From Myxococcales bacterium (GTDB taxonomy: Bacteria; Myxococcota; Polyangia; Polyangiales; Polyangiaceae): DNA of 10,045 nt. Positions 1 through 6,504 of the stretch are shown here, piece after piece. The stretch spans positions 1 through 10,045 of the forward strand of contig JAGQIY010001388.1 in the NCBI GenBank assembly GCA_020430865.1, given 5' to 3'. Below the pieces are notes generated by a model. The model saw only the letters and a program-made list of their open reading frames with translations, had not been told where the DNA came from and did not search any database. Every line of letters starts with the position of its first letter. Position 1 is the stretch's first letter. Position numbers and translations under genes: made by a program.

Positions 1-688
1 ACTCGCAAGGGCGGCGCCACAGGACCTGTCCGTTCTGTAGGCTCAGCCCGATGGCCTCCTCCACGCCCTCCGTGCGTAGAACCACGGTGCCGCCGCTCAG
101 CACCCACAGATCCAAACTATCTCCCTGATTCACGTCGCTGCGCGTGTACACCTCGCGGTCAAGGCGAGTGGTCCAATACTTGCGGCCGGTGTCCGCGTCC
201 CAGGCAGTGAGGCTGCCGCCAAACGCCAAGAACAGCACCCCAGCGCGCTCCCCCATGTGGCGTAGACCTGGGCAGCTCTGGAAGTAGTACTCGCGGGGCG
301 TCTCCCACGCGATGTCGCCACTCGCGACGTCCTGTGCACGGATACACCACCCACCGGACGCGTCCACGTGGGAGCCCATCACCAGGTAGCGACCCTGTGC
401 CGTGCGGATCAATACCTGCTCCGACGTGTTGCTGAAGTTCGCCCGCGCTGGGTCCCGATCGGGCGCTTGCGCAGCAGCCTGAGCAGCGGCGGTGTTGCCG
501 TGCTGGAGCGCCCAGTTCATGTATTCTGCGGCCTGCGCCGCGCTGGGCCCGCTGCCTGCTGGCGCGACGAGCTGATGCTTGCACTGCCAGCACGGAAAGG
601 GAGTGCCAGCGGGAATGCTGCCCGGCTGGGCCGCGCCGCAGCTGGGACAAGGAAAGGTGCCGTAATCGATGTTCGGGGGTTGCATCAT
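1..688 (-). CDS. Zinc-ribbon + PQQ-like beta-propeller protein (C-terminus off the left edge)
   Basis: I translated this frame directly; it stays open from the ATG at 688 to the window edge, about 229 codons. From the first Met, residues 14-17 (CPSC) and 33-36 (CWQC) form a CxxC-x15-CxxC zinc ribbon. An Ala/Gln-rich linker follows (about 43-75). After that come repeats of the PQQ/quinoprotein-propeller kind, seen as 'LTAWDADTGRKYW' and 'AIGLSLQNGQVLWRR', where each blade ends in a turn plus Trp. There is no signal peptide or membrane segment, so the protein is probably cytoplasmic; a propeller this short of a signal is more likely a binding scaffold than a PQQ dehydrogenase. Two adjacent ATG codons (688 and 685) are possible starts; the second has the better ribosome-site spacing. 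It lies 83 bp downstream of the sigma-54 activator on the same strand, so co-transcription is plausible. The exact function is not recognised, and the blade count cannot be determined here. Confidence 0.85.
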   Translation of the reverse strand, partial: MMQPPNIDYGTFPCPSCGAAQPGSIPAGTPFPCWQCKHQLVAPAGSGPSAAQAAEYMNWALQHGNTAAAQAAAQAPDRDPARANFSNTSEQVLIRTAQGRYLVMGSHVDASGGWCIRAQDVASGDIAWETPREYYFQSCPGLRHMGERAGVLFLAFGGSLTAWDADTGRKYWTTRLDREVYTRSDVNQGDSLDLWVLSGGTVVLRTEGVEEAIGLSLQNGQVLWRRPCE

Positions 689-693
689 GAGAG

Positions 694-700
694 CCTCCTC
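694..700 (-). promoter_or_regulatory. Shine-Dalgarno site of the zinc-ribbon/propeller gene
   Basis: Read on the minus strand, GAGGAGG lies 5 nt before the ATG at 688 and 8 nt before the ATG at 685. It is the strongest ribosome-binding site in the window. It supports this frame as a real gene, and its spacing slightly favours the second Met. Confidence 0.75.
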
Positions 701-771
701 GTGGTGACCTGGAGATCACTACCCGAGGGTCTCTCAGCTCGCTTGAGCGCACCCTGAGCCCTGTCTGAAGG

Positions 772-2091
772 CTACTTGATGCCGTGACGCTGGAGCAGCT
801 TGATCAGGTAGGAGCGATCCATCCGCGCATCCCGAGCCGCATGCGTCACATTGCCGCCGGAGCGCTCGAAGAGCGCGTTCACGTACTGAGCTTCGAAGTC
901 TTGCAGCACGACGCCGCGGGCTTCCTTGTAAGGCAGCGTCAGCACGTGAGCGAAGCTCGCCGGAGCGGCCTTCGCGTCCTCGCCCCGGAACAGCTCCGGC
1001 GCTTCGCCCATGGCCAGGGTCGCCTCGACCCAGTTGCGCAGTTCGCGCACGTTGCCTGGCCAGGTGTGGCGCTTGAGTTCGCCGAGCACCGGCTCGGGCG
1101 CGACGTCTTCCAGGGTGCCTTGGTGGCCTGCCTCGCGGAGAAAGTGCTGGATCAAGAGCCCGAGGTCGTCCAGGCGCTCGCGCAGCGGAGGGAGCCGGAG
1201 CACCACGACGCCGACACGATAGTATAAATCCATGCGGAAACTTCCGGCGTTCACCTCTTCTCGTAGGTCGCGGTTGGTGGCGCACACGACGCGCACGTCG
1301 ACGCTCACCTCCTGGCGCCCGCCGACGCGATGAAAGCGTCGCCGCTCCAGCGCGCCCAGGAGCTGCGGCTGGAGGTCCAGCGGTAGCTCGCCGATCTCGT
1401 CCAGGAACAGCGTGCCGCCGTTCGCGCGCTCGAAGGCGCCGATATGCTGGCGGTCGGCACCCGTGAAGGCGCCACGCTCGTGGCCAAAGAGCTCGCTCGC
1501 CACGAGGTTCGGGGCCAGCGCGCCGCAGTCGACGGTGACGAAGGGACCATCGCTGCGCTCGCTCTCGTCATGCAGCGCACGGGCAACGAGCTCCTTTCCG
1601 GTGCCTGACTCCCCGATCACCAAGACGGGAACGTTGGCTCGCGCCACGCGCTGCACCTTGGCCATCACCCGGCGCATGGCGGCGTTCTGCCCGAACAGGT
1701 CACCGAGGTGGTTTTGGCCGTGGACCTCCACTAGCGTGCTGGTGCCGTCGAAGACGCGGATGCTGCTGCGCCCCAGCTGGATAGTGGTTCCCGGCGGAAT
1801 GATTCCGTTGCGGATGCGGATGTTGCCGACGAAGGTCCCGTTGGTCGAGCCGAGGTCGCTGAGGTGGATCCCGTCTTCCCGCCGCGTGAGCTCGAGGTGG
1901 TATCCGGAGACCGTTGGGTCGCTGAGCTCGAGGTCGTTGTTGGCTGCGGTCCCGATCGTCAGCTCCTCGGAGTCGGCCTCCACCTTCAAGCCGACGTCGG
2001 CGCCGTCGATCACCTCGACGGCGAGGGTCTCGATCTCGACGCGATCGGCCCGCTCCAGGGGAGAAGTGGTGTGGATGGTCACCCAACGCAT
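772..2091 (-). CDS. FHA-domain sigma-54-dependent transcriptional activator (enhancer-binding protein)
   Basis: The 439-residue protein activates RNA polymerase carrying sigma-54 by ATP hydrolysis. Domains in order: FHA at about 20-115 ('[15 protein letters not shown]', '[11 protein letters not shown]'); AAA+ sigma-54 interaction domain at about 132-365; C-terminal Fis-type helix-turn-helix at about 395-439 ('[18 protein letters not shown]'). Visible motifs are Walker A GESGTGKE (160-167), the sigma-contacting GAFTGA loop (207-212), Walker B LFLDE (228-232), sensor I ATNRD (271-275), arginine finger region FRMDLYYR (285-292) and sensor [12 protein letters not shown] (344-353). All are intact, so activator function is expected. 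There is no receiver domain; the FHA replaces it as the signal input. The FHA carries IGT where most have IGR, and SGYH where most have SRxH, so phosphothreonine binding is uncertain. The ATG at 2091 is the only sensible start, although no clear ribosome-binding site precedes it. It is divergent from the histidine phosphatase-like gene. Confidence 0.95.
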   Translation of the reverse strand: MRWVTIHTTSPLERADRVEIETLAVEVIDGADVGLKVEADSEELTIGTAANNDLELSDPTVSGYHLELTRREDGIHLSDLGSTNGTFVGNIRIRNGIIPPGTTIQLGRSSIRVFDGTSTLVEVHGQNHLGDLFGQNAAMRRVMAKVQRVARANVPVLVIGESGTGKELVARALHDESERSDGPFVTVDCGALAPNLVASELFGHERGAFTGADRQHIGAFERANGGTLFLDEIGELPLDLQPQLLGALERRRFHRVGGRQEVSVDVRVVCATNRDLREEVNAGSFRMDLYYRVGVVVLRLPPLRERLDDLGLLIQHFLREAGHQGTLEDVAPEPVLGELKRHTWPGNVRELRNWVEATLAMGEAPELFRGEDAKAAPASFAHVLTLPYKEARGVVLQDFEAQYVNALFERSGGNVTHAARDARMDRSYLIKLLQRHGIK

Positions 2092-2320
2092 ATATCACGC
2101 TGCTCTGCGGGTGTTGCCTACAGGCGACGGCTGTCGCTGGCTGCGCCCTGCGGGCCCTTCGGCGTCGCCTGGAGCCAGGGGCTCGCCCGAGGGGGGCATT
2201 CTCGAAGCTTCTTGCGGTTTTCGTTCCGGATGGGATGACCACGGGCGCGGCGCGGTCGGTCTCGAAGCGGCTCTCACCCCCTGAACCCGTCGGGCACGTT
2301 GCTTGCTCAGTCGCCGAGCG
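2092..2320. promoter_or_regulatory. Divergent intergenic region between the sigma-54 activator and the SixA-like gene
   Basis: This 229-bp non-coding spacer has to carry the control of both flanking genes. It contains a sigma-54 promoter match near its right end. Other elements are a 9-bp direct repeat TCTCGAAGC at 2200-2208 and 2260-2268 (exactly 60 bp apart), the 8-bp palindrome GAAGCTTC at 2204-2211, and two short inverted repeats, GCGAC/GTCGC at 2124-2137 and CCTGG/CCAGG at 2168-2179. The repeats are candidates for activator-binding sites, but each is short enough to arise by chance in GC-rich DNA. I see no convincing promoter for the leftward activator gene. Confidence 0.4.
2292..2307 (+). 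promoter_or_regulatory. Sigma-54 (-24/-12) promoter candidate for the SixA-like gene
   Basis: The sequence GGGCACGTTGCTTGCT aligns without gaps to the sigma-54 consensus TGGCACGRNNNTTGCW. The invariant GG (2293-2294) and GC (2305-2306) are present with the required 10-bp spacing, and CACG, TTGC and the final T also match. The mismatches are the leading T and the R position. Transcription would start about 12 nt after the GC, near 2317-2318, only a few bases before the ATG at 2321. A sigma-54 activator gene lies divergently next to it, which fits local activation. Confidence 0.55.
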
Positions 2321-2872
2321 ATGGTGCGGATAGCTCAACCAGAAACGCTGCGAGACCTGCGTCAGATCGAGGCGCCGCGGCTGGTGCTGATGGTCCACGG
2401 GCAGTCGGAGAACGGGGGACAGCGAAACCTCACTCCCGACGGTCGCGTCCAGGTGGCGCGGGGCGCAGCGAGTCTCCAGAAGCGCCTGGGGGACCAGTTC
2501 GGAGGCATCGTCACGAGTCCTCTACCGAGGGCCCGCCAGACAGCGCTGATCGTCAGTCACACGTTACGCAACGCACCGGTGCCCATCCGAGTCGATGAGC
2601 GCCTGGAGATCCACGACAGCGACGGGCCCGAGACCCTGATGCGGCTGACTCAGGAGCTAGCGCACGCCACGGAGCCGCAGCTGGTGGTCACCTGCGCGCT
2701 CGAGCTGGAGCTGATCGCTTGCGGACTGTGCGCGGTGGCGCCCGGCCGTCGACGCATCCCTAGCGAGGCTACGTTGCCGCGCGGCATTGCCCCGGGTAGC
2801 ATCGTCGCCTTGGGCATTCGCGAAGGGCACTGGCGCATCTCCGCCATCCTCGATGGTCGCGCCTTCGCCTAG
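2321..2872 (+). CDS. SixA-like histidine phosphatase superfamily protein, probably catalytically degenerate
   Basis: The 183-residue cytoplasmic protein has the branch-1 histidine phosphatase layout most like SixA, which removes phosphate from phosphohistidine in phosphorelay proteins. Motif 1 is 'VLMVHGQSE' (22-30), with the phospho-acceptor His26 present but the preceding Arg of the RHG signature replaced by Val25. Motif 2 'TSPLPRARQTA' (65-75) is intact. Motif 3, normally [V/I]xxH followed by Pro, reads 'LVVTCALELE', so the second catalytic His is Cys125. With two of the core active-site residues lost, it may bind phosphohistidine or act as a regulatory pseudo-enzyme rather than a phosphatase. 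I chose the ATG at 2321; a TTG at 2303 would also be in frame but lies inside the sigma-54 promoter match. No ribosome-binding site precedes the ATG, which fits a near-leaderless mRNA. The gene converges on the adenylate cyclase with a 15-bp gap. Confidence 0.85.
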   Translation: MVRIAQPETLRDLRQIEAPRLVLMVHGQSENGGQRNLTPDGRVQVARGAASLQKRLGDQFGGIVTSPLPRARQTALIVSHTLRNAPVPIRVDERLEIHDSDGPETLMRLTQELAHATEPQLVVTCALELELIACGLCAVAPGRRRIPSEATLPRGIAPGSIVALGIREGHWRISAILDGRAFA

Positions 2873-2887
2873 CGTCGTGTCCCCGGG

Positions 2888-4654
2888 TCACTCCCATACC
2901 AGCTCGAAGACCTGCACGGCTTGATGACGCCCCATCAGGTCGTGGTGCCCGAGGTCGCGCAAGAGCTCTGGCGCGCTGCTCTGCTCGGCGCAGGCCTGAG
3001 CCACCAGGATCTGGTTCGGCTTCGCGATGGACTCGAGGCGGGCGGCGACGTTCACGACGTCGCCGACGACGGTGTACTCCATGCGCTTGTCGCTGCCGAT
3101 GTTGCCAACGATGGCCTCGCCGGAGTTCACGCCGACGCCCAGGCGCACCTCGACACCGTACGTCTCGCGCCAGCCCTGGTTGGCCGTCTCCAGGAAATGC
3201 AGCATGTCCTCGGCAGCAGCCAGCGCGCGATCGGCGTGGTCTGGCTGGGCAACGGGCGCACCCCAGACGGCCATGATGCAGTCACCGATGAACTTGTCGA
3301 CGGTGCCATGGTGACGGAAGACGATCTCGGTCAGCACGCTGAACAGCTCGTTGAGCAGCGCGACGACTTCTTCCGCGGGGCGGCTCTCGGCGAGCGGCGT
3401 GAACGCCACGACGTCGGCGAAGACGACGCTGACCTGTCGTCGCTCTCCGCCGAGCGCCAGTGAATGCTCGCCCTTGACGATGGCCTCCACCAGCTCCCCC
3501 GAGAGGAAGCGGCCCAGGTCTCCCCGGAGCCGGGCGTCCTCGGCGATCTGCTCTTCGCTGGCCCTCACCCCGCCCGCCCCCCCGTGGATCCGGCTCTGGA
3601 GTTGCCCCAGCGCGTCTCCGCGAGGATGCGGTGGCTCGAGCTCGGACCAGGCGCGCCGAGCGATGCGCCGGGTGACGTCGACCAGTCCACGGATGGGGCG
3701 CGCCAGCGCGCTCCCCCCGACCAGCCCGAGGATCAGCGCGAGGGCCGCGCTGATTCCTGCCACCAGCAGACCCCGGTCTCGCATCCGCGTCAGGCTGACG
3801 TAGGCCTCGGCTTGAGGCCGCCACAGGGCGACGGTCCAGCCAAGGTCAGGCACCGTCTCCAGGCCGCCGACCCAGCTCTCCCCATCGGCGTCGAACTCCT
3901 CCACGATGCCGATCCGCGCGACCCCGGAGCGGTGCTGGGACAGCGGCGCCCAGACCGGCAGCAGGGAGACATCAGAGCCTTCGGCGAGCTCGACACCCTG
4001 GGCGGCGATCAGATGGCGATCCCGATCCACGATCATGATGTGGGTGCCTTGACCCTCGAAGCGCATCTCCGCCAGGGTCACGAGTTGCTCGCGCAGCGGT
4101 GTCAGATCGATGCGGGCAGAGACGTAGGCGTCAGCGCCGTCGTCTACCGCCTTGGGCACCCGGGCCACCATGATCGCCTGGCCATTTTCTATACGGAAAG
4201 CCGTGCCGTGTTCATCTGCTTGCTTGCGTAGCTCAGGCGTGGACTCCGGGGGCTGTGCCTTGGAGCCTTTCACTCTCGAGAGCACGTGACTCACCTTCGC
4301 GCTCGGCACTTCGAGCCTCACCCCCGCCAGGTCCCGGCTGTTTTCCAGCACCGGTCGCAGGCTGCTCTCCAGGAGCTCCGGGTTGGCGGCGGTCTTGGAG
4401 ACGACGCCTGCGATCGTGACCAGGTCGCGCTCTCCGCGCTCCAGACTTCGAGTCGTCAGCCCAGTGACCTCCGCGACGACGGAGCTCTGGAGCTGTCGCT
4501 CGCTGTTCTGAACGGCGTCGCGGTTGACGCTGAGCAGGAGTTGACTCGCCAGCGTGGCGGGGACGAGCGCGACCAGTGCGAGCACCAGTGCGAGCTTGAT
4601 GCGCAGGGAGATCCCGCGCGGAGACGCGGGTTCTGGTGCCATGCGCGAGGTCAC
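2888..4654 (-). CDS. Membrane-bound class III adenylate cyclase with periplasmic Cache-like sensor and HAMP
   Basis: The 588-residue protein is predicted to make cAMP from ATP in the cytoplasm in response to an extracytoplasmic signal. In order: a transmembrane helix (about 17-42); a periplasmic region (about 43-292) with Cache-like features such as 'DAYVSARIDLTPL' and 'LGWTVALWRPQAEAY'; a second transmembrane helix (about 295-318); a HAMP-like linker (317-370); a short signalling helix; and the catalytic domain (about 405-588). Metal-binding Asp414 (FADVVAFT) and Asp458 (KFIGD) are present. So are the purine-specifying Lys454 and Thr528 (MEYTVVGD), and Asn535/Arg539 (NVAAR) of the transition-state pair. 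The Lys/Thr pair indicates ATP rather than GTP (class IIIb). The second HAMP helix is unusual, Gly-rich and coded by a C7/G7 tract. The GTG start at 4654 overlaps the stop codon of the upstream OmpA gene as GTGA, so translation is probably coupled. An ATG at 4642 is the alternative start. Confidence 0.93.
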   Translation of the reverse strand: MTSRMAPEPASPRGISLRIKLALVLALVALVPATLASQLLLSVNRDAVQNSERQLQSSVVAEVTGLTTRSLERGERDLVTIAGVVSKTAANPELLESSLRPVLENSRDLAGVRLEVPSAKVSHVLSRVKGSKAQPPESTPELRKQADEHGTAFRIENGQAIMVARVPKAVDDGADAYVSARIDLTPLREQLVTLAEMRFEGQGTHIMIVDRDRHLIAAQGVELAEGSDVSLLPVWAPLSQHRSGVARIGIVEEFDADGESWVGGLETVPDLGWTVALWRPQAEAYVSLTRMRDRGLLVAGISAALALILGLVGGSALARPIRGLVDVTRRIARRAWSELEPPHPRGDALGQLQSRIHGGAGGVRASEEQIAEDARLRGDLGRFLSGELVEAIVKGEHSLALGGERRQVSVVFADVVAFTPLAESRPAEEVVALLNELFSVLTEIVFRHHGTVDKFIGDCIMAVWGAPVAQPDHADRALAAAEDMLHFLETANQGWRETYGVEVRLGVGVNSGEAIVGNIGSDKRMEYTVVGDVVNVAARLESIAKPNQILVAQACAEQSSAPELLRDLGHHDLMGRHQAVQVFELVWE

Positions 4655-6432
4655 TTCTTGGCCTTGGGGGCGGCCGGCGCGGCAGCAGGCTCACCCGCGT
4701 CGATGTCACCATCCTTCCAGTCGCTCTCGCCGCTGGGGCTGCGCTTGAGGATCTGGAACTCCACGCGGCGGTTCTTGGCCCGGCCTTCGGGGGTGGTGTT
4801 CGGCGCGATGGGGCGCCGCGGACCGAAGCCTCGCGCCTCGAGTCGCCGCTCGTCGACGCCATGGTCGACGAGCCAGCGCAGGACGCTGGCCGCACGGCGC
4901 CGGGAAAGCGCGAGGTTCTTCTTCAGCTGACCCACGTTGTCCGTGTGGCCGTCGATGGCCACGCGGGTGATCTCGGGGTGTCCGTTGAGCACCGCTGCCA
5001 CCTGACTCAATAGGTCGTTACTTTCCGCGAGGATCACATGGCTGCCGGTCTGGAAGCGCACCTGGTCCAGGATCACGATCTGCTTGCCCTCGAGTCTCAC
5101 TGAAGGGGGACACCCGCGTAGCTTCGGATCCGCGTTGTCTGGCCCCGCCTCCTCGGGGCAGCCATCCAGCGAGTCGATGAAGCCGTCACCATCCTTGTCC
5201 GACGGGCAGCCGTGCTTCTGCGGATCCAGGCTGCTCACGCCAGCCTGATCGGGACACGCGTCGTCGCCATCGATGATGGTATCGAGATCTCGATCCGGCG
5301 GGCAGCCCGGCTTGGCTCCCTTGGGCTCGCGTTCTCCTGGGACATCGGGGCAGGCGTCCTCGCCGTCCACCAGGCCGTCGAGATCGCGGTCTCTGGCTGC
5401 TTCGTCCTCGCCAGGTTCCTCGGGGATATGCGCGCCGCCAGCGCTCGTCGCGGGCTCTTCACCACGACGCTTCCAGGCCTCTTCCGCCGCTGCGCGCCCT
5501 GGCGAGAAGCTCAGGCTGAGCAAGGCGCGGTACTTGGGCGTTCCGACTCCACGAGTGAGCCCAGGGCCAAGCGCCGCGCCGACGTCCAGATCCTCGATCA
5601 CGCTGAAATGACCGCCGATCAGAGCTTCCATCGCGGTCCCGCTCGACGAGAAGGCGTCGGTTCGACCGTTTGCCGAGGTCGCGAACAACAGCTCGGGTCC
5701 GGCGGACCAGCGCTCGGCGACCCACCACGCGCCAGCGCGCGCGGTGAACTCGCTACCCGTCGCTTGCTGTAGTCCGGAGCCCTCGGGCTGTCGTCTGCGA
5801 CCGACATTCAGCGCCCAACGAATGCGCTCGTGGCGCGCGCCGACGCTGACGTAGGGCTCGTAGCGCAGCTCGCCGCTGCCTGCGAAGGCATCCTGATTGC
5901 CCGAGGGCAGCCACGCACGCAGCCCGAGCGCGGCGGCGAACGGACTCTTCGGGTCGGAGAACAGCGCGACCTTCGCGCCGAGGCGCACGTCGTTGAAGCT
6001 GGCTCCCTCGGGAGAGGAGAGCGCTTGTGCTCCGAGCGTCGGATCCTCGCCTCCTTGACTCAGGGTCGCTGGGGCGTCGACGTCGACTTCTACGCGATCG
6101 AAGAGCGACAGCGCAGCGCCAAGATGGAGCTGGAGCTGATGATCGACCACCAGTCCCACTGTCTCATCACGACTCACCAGCTCCAGCGGCCGCCGCGCGT
6201 ACGACAGCGTCAATCCAAAGCTGGGACGCAGCACGCCGACCACCTGTGGCTCGACGCTTGCAAATCCGGTCTGCCCGACGGGAGCCGGCTCGAAGCGATC
6301 CAGCGCGAAGTCTTGCGCCTGAACGTCCTCGCTCCAGCTGGACAGCGCGAGCGTCGTCAGCGCAAAGACCAGCAACCAGCCAGGGCGACTTCCTTTGACG
6401 TACACTATCCGACTAAGACTACCGGTGTTCAT
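4651..6432 (-). CDS. OmpA-family outer-membrane protein with thrombospondin type-3 repeats
   Basis: The 593-residue secreted protein is predicted to tie the outer membrane to peptidoglycan. A signal peptide spans 1 to about 39 (hydrophobic core about 18-31, cleavage near VQA/Q). Residues about 45-312 have alternating beta-strand character suited to an outer-membrane barrel. A charged linker follows. Then come three acidic type-3 repeats (about 347-440), each of the DxDxDGxxDxxDxCP kind, probably binding calcium. The OmpA C-terminal domain (about 448-565) carries 'IDGHTDNVGQ' (493-502) and 'NLALSRRRAASV' (506-517), the Asp and Arg positions that hold diaminopimelate. The tail is Ala/Pro/Lys-rich. 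I chose the ATG at 6432, which has a short GAAGG upstream and gives a normal signal peptide; a GTG at 6405 would also work. Upstream in-frame codons to 6585 are not needed and run into the divergent gene. It is the first gene of a pair with the adenylate cyclase. Confidence 0.92.
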   Translation of the reverse strand: MNTGSLSRIVYVKGSRPGWLLVFALTTLALSSWSEDVQAQDFALDRFEPAPVGQTGFASVEPQVVGVLRPSFGLTLSYARRPLELVSRDETVGLVVDHQLQLHLGAALSLFDRVEVDVDAPATLSQGGEDPTLGAQALSSPEGASFNDVRLGAKVALFSDPKSPFAAALGLRAWLPSGNQDAFAGSGELRYEPYVSVGARHERIRWALNVGRRRQPEGSGLQQATGSEFTARAGAWWVAERWSAGPELLFATSANGRTDAFSSSGTAMEALIGGHFSVIEDLDVGAALGPGLTRGVGTPKYRALLSLSFSPGRAAAEEAWKRRGEEPATSAGGAHIPEEPGEDEAARDRDLDGLVDGEDACPDVPGEREPKGAKPGCPPDRDLDTIIDGDDACPDQAGVSSLDPQKHGCPSDKDGDGFIDSLDGCPEEAGPDNADPKLRGCPPSVRLEGKQIVILDQVRFQTGSHVILAESNDLLSQVAAVLNGHPEITRVAIDGHTDNVGQLKKNLALSRRRAASVLRWLVDHGVDERRLEARGFGPRRPIAPNTTPEGRAKNRRVEFQILKRSPSGESDWKDGDIDAGEPAAAPAAPKAKK

Positions 6433-6499
6433 GAACCTTCGCTTCAAGCAAGAGTTGCCCGCGTGTCGCTGCTGGCAGTGCGCTCCGGCGCGCACCTTA
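6433..6499. promoter_or_regulatory. Short divergent intergenic region between the OmpA and FecR genes
   Basis: If the FecR gene starts at GTG 6500 and the OmpA gene at ATG 6432, only 67 bp separate two divergent transcription units, so their promoters probably overlap each other or the coding starts. I could not find a convincing sigma-70 or sigma-54 promoter on either strand. TTGACG at 6395-6400 resembles a -35 element for rightward transcription, but no good -10 follows at the right distance. Confidence 0.35.
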
Positions 6500-6504
6500 G
6501 TGCG
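6491..6504 (+). other. Small hairpin spanning the proposed FecR start codon
   Basis: CGCAC-CTTA-GTGCG is a perfect 5-bp stem with a 4-nt loop. The proposed GTG start (6500-6502) forms part of its right arm. If the transcript begins upstream, this hairpin would partly hide the start codon. It is short and could be a chance occurrence in GC-rich DNA. Confidence 0.3.

Noticed and set aside
159..752. Minus-strand reading frame of 197 codons near the left edge
   Set aside because: It overlaps the zinc-ribbon/propeller gene in another frame, is Arg/His/Ser-rich without domains, and lacks the strong ribosome-binding site that fits the ATG at 688/685.
2095..2277. Small minus-strand reading frame of 60 codons in the divergent spacer
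   Set aside because: Its composition is Arg/Pro/Ala/Ser-rich, as expected for shadow frames in GC-rich DNA; no ribosome-binding site or recognisable domain.
2303..2320. TTG start for the SixA-like gene at 2303
   Set aside because: This codon lies inside the -12 element of the sigma-54 match, so it would not be transcribed from that promoter; the ATG at 2321 is a stronger codon.
2873..2887. Terminator between the convergent SixA-like and cyclase genes
   Set aside because: The 15-bp gap has only a CCCGGG palindrome, with no adequate stem and no T-tract on either strand.
3464..4231. Plus-strand reading frame of 255 codons antisense to the adenylate cyclase
   Set aside because: The opposite strand encodes a complete cyclase with all catalytic motifs; this frame is a GC-rich shadow.
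6440..6475. Leftward sigma-54-like motif (GGGCAACTCTTGC on the minus strand) before the OmpA gene
   Set aside because: The GG-to-GC spacing is 8-9 bp instead of the required 10.
6395..6499. Starts of the FecR gene at TTG 6395 or ATG 6431
   Set aside because: Both add a leader (Cys-rich, CRCWQC) in front of a complete signal peptide beginning at GTG 6500; TTG 6395 also runs into the OmpA coding region. ATG 6431 cannot be fully excluded.
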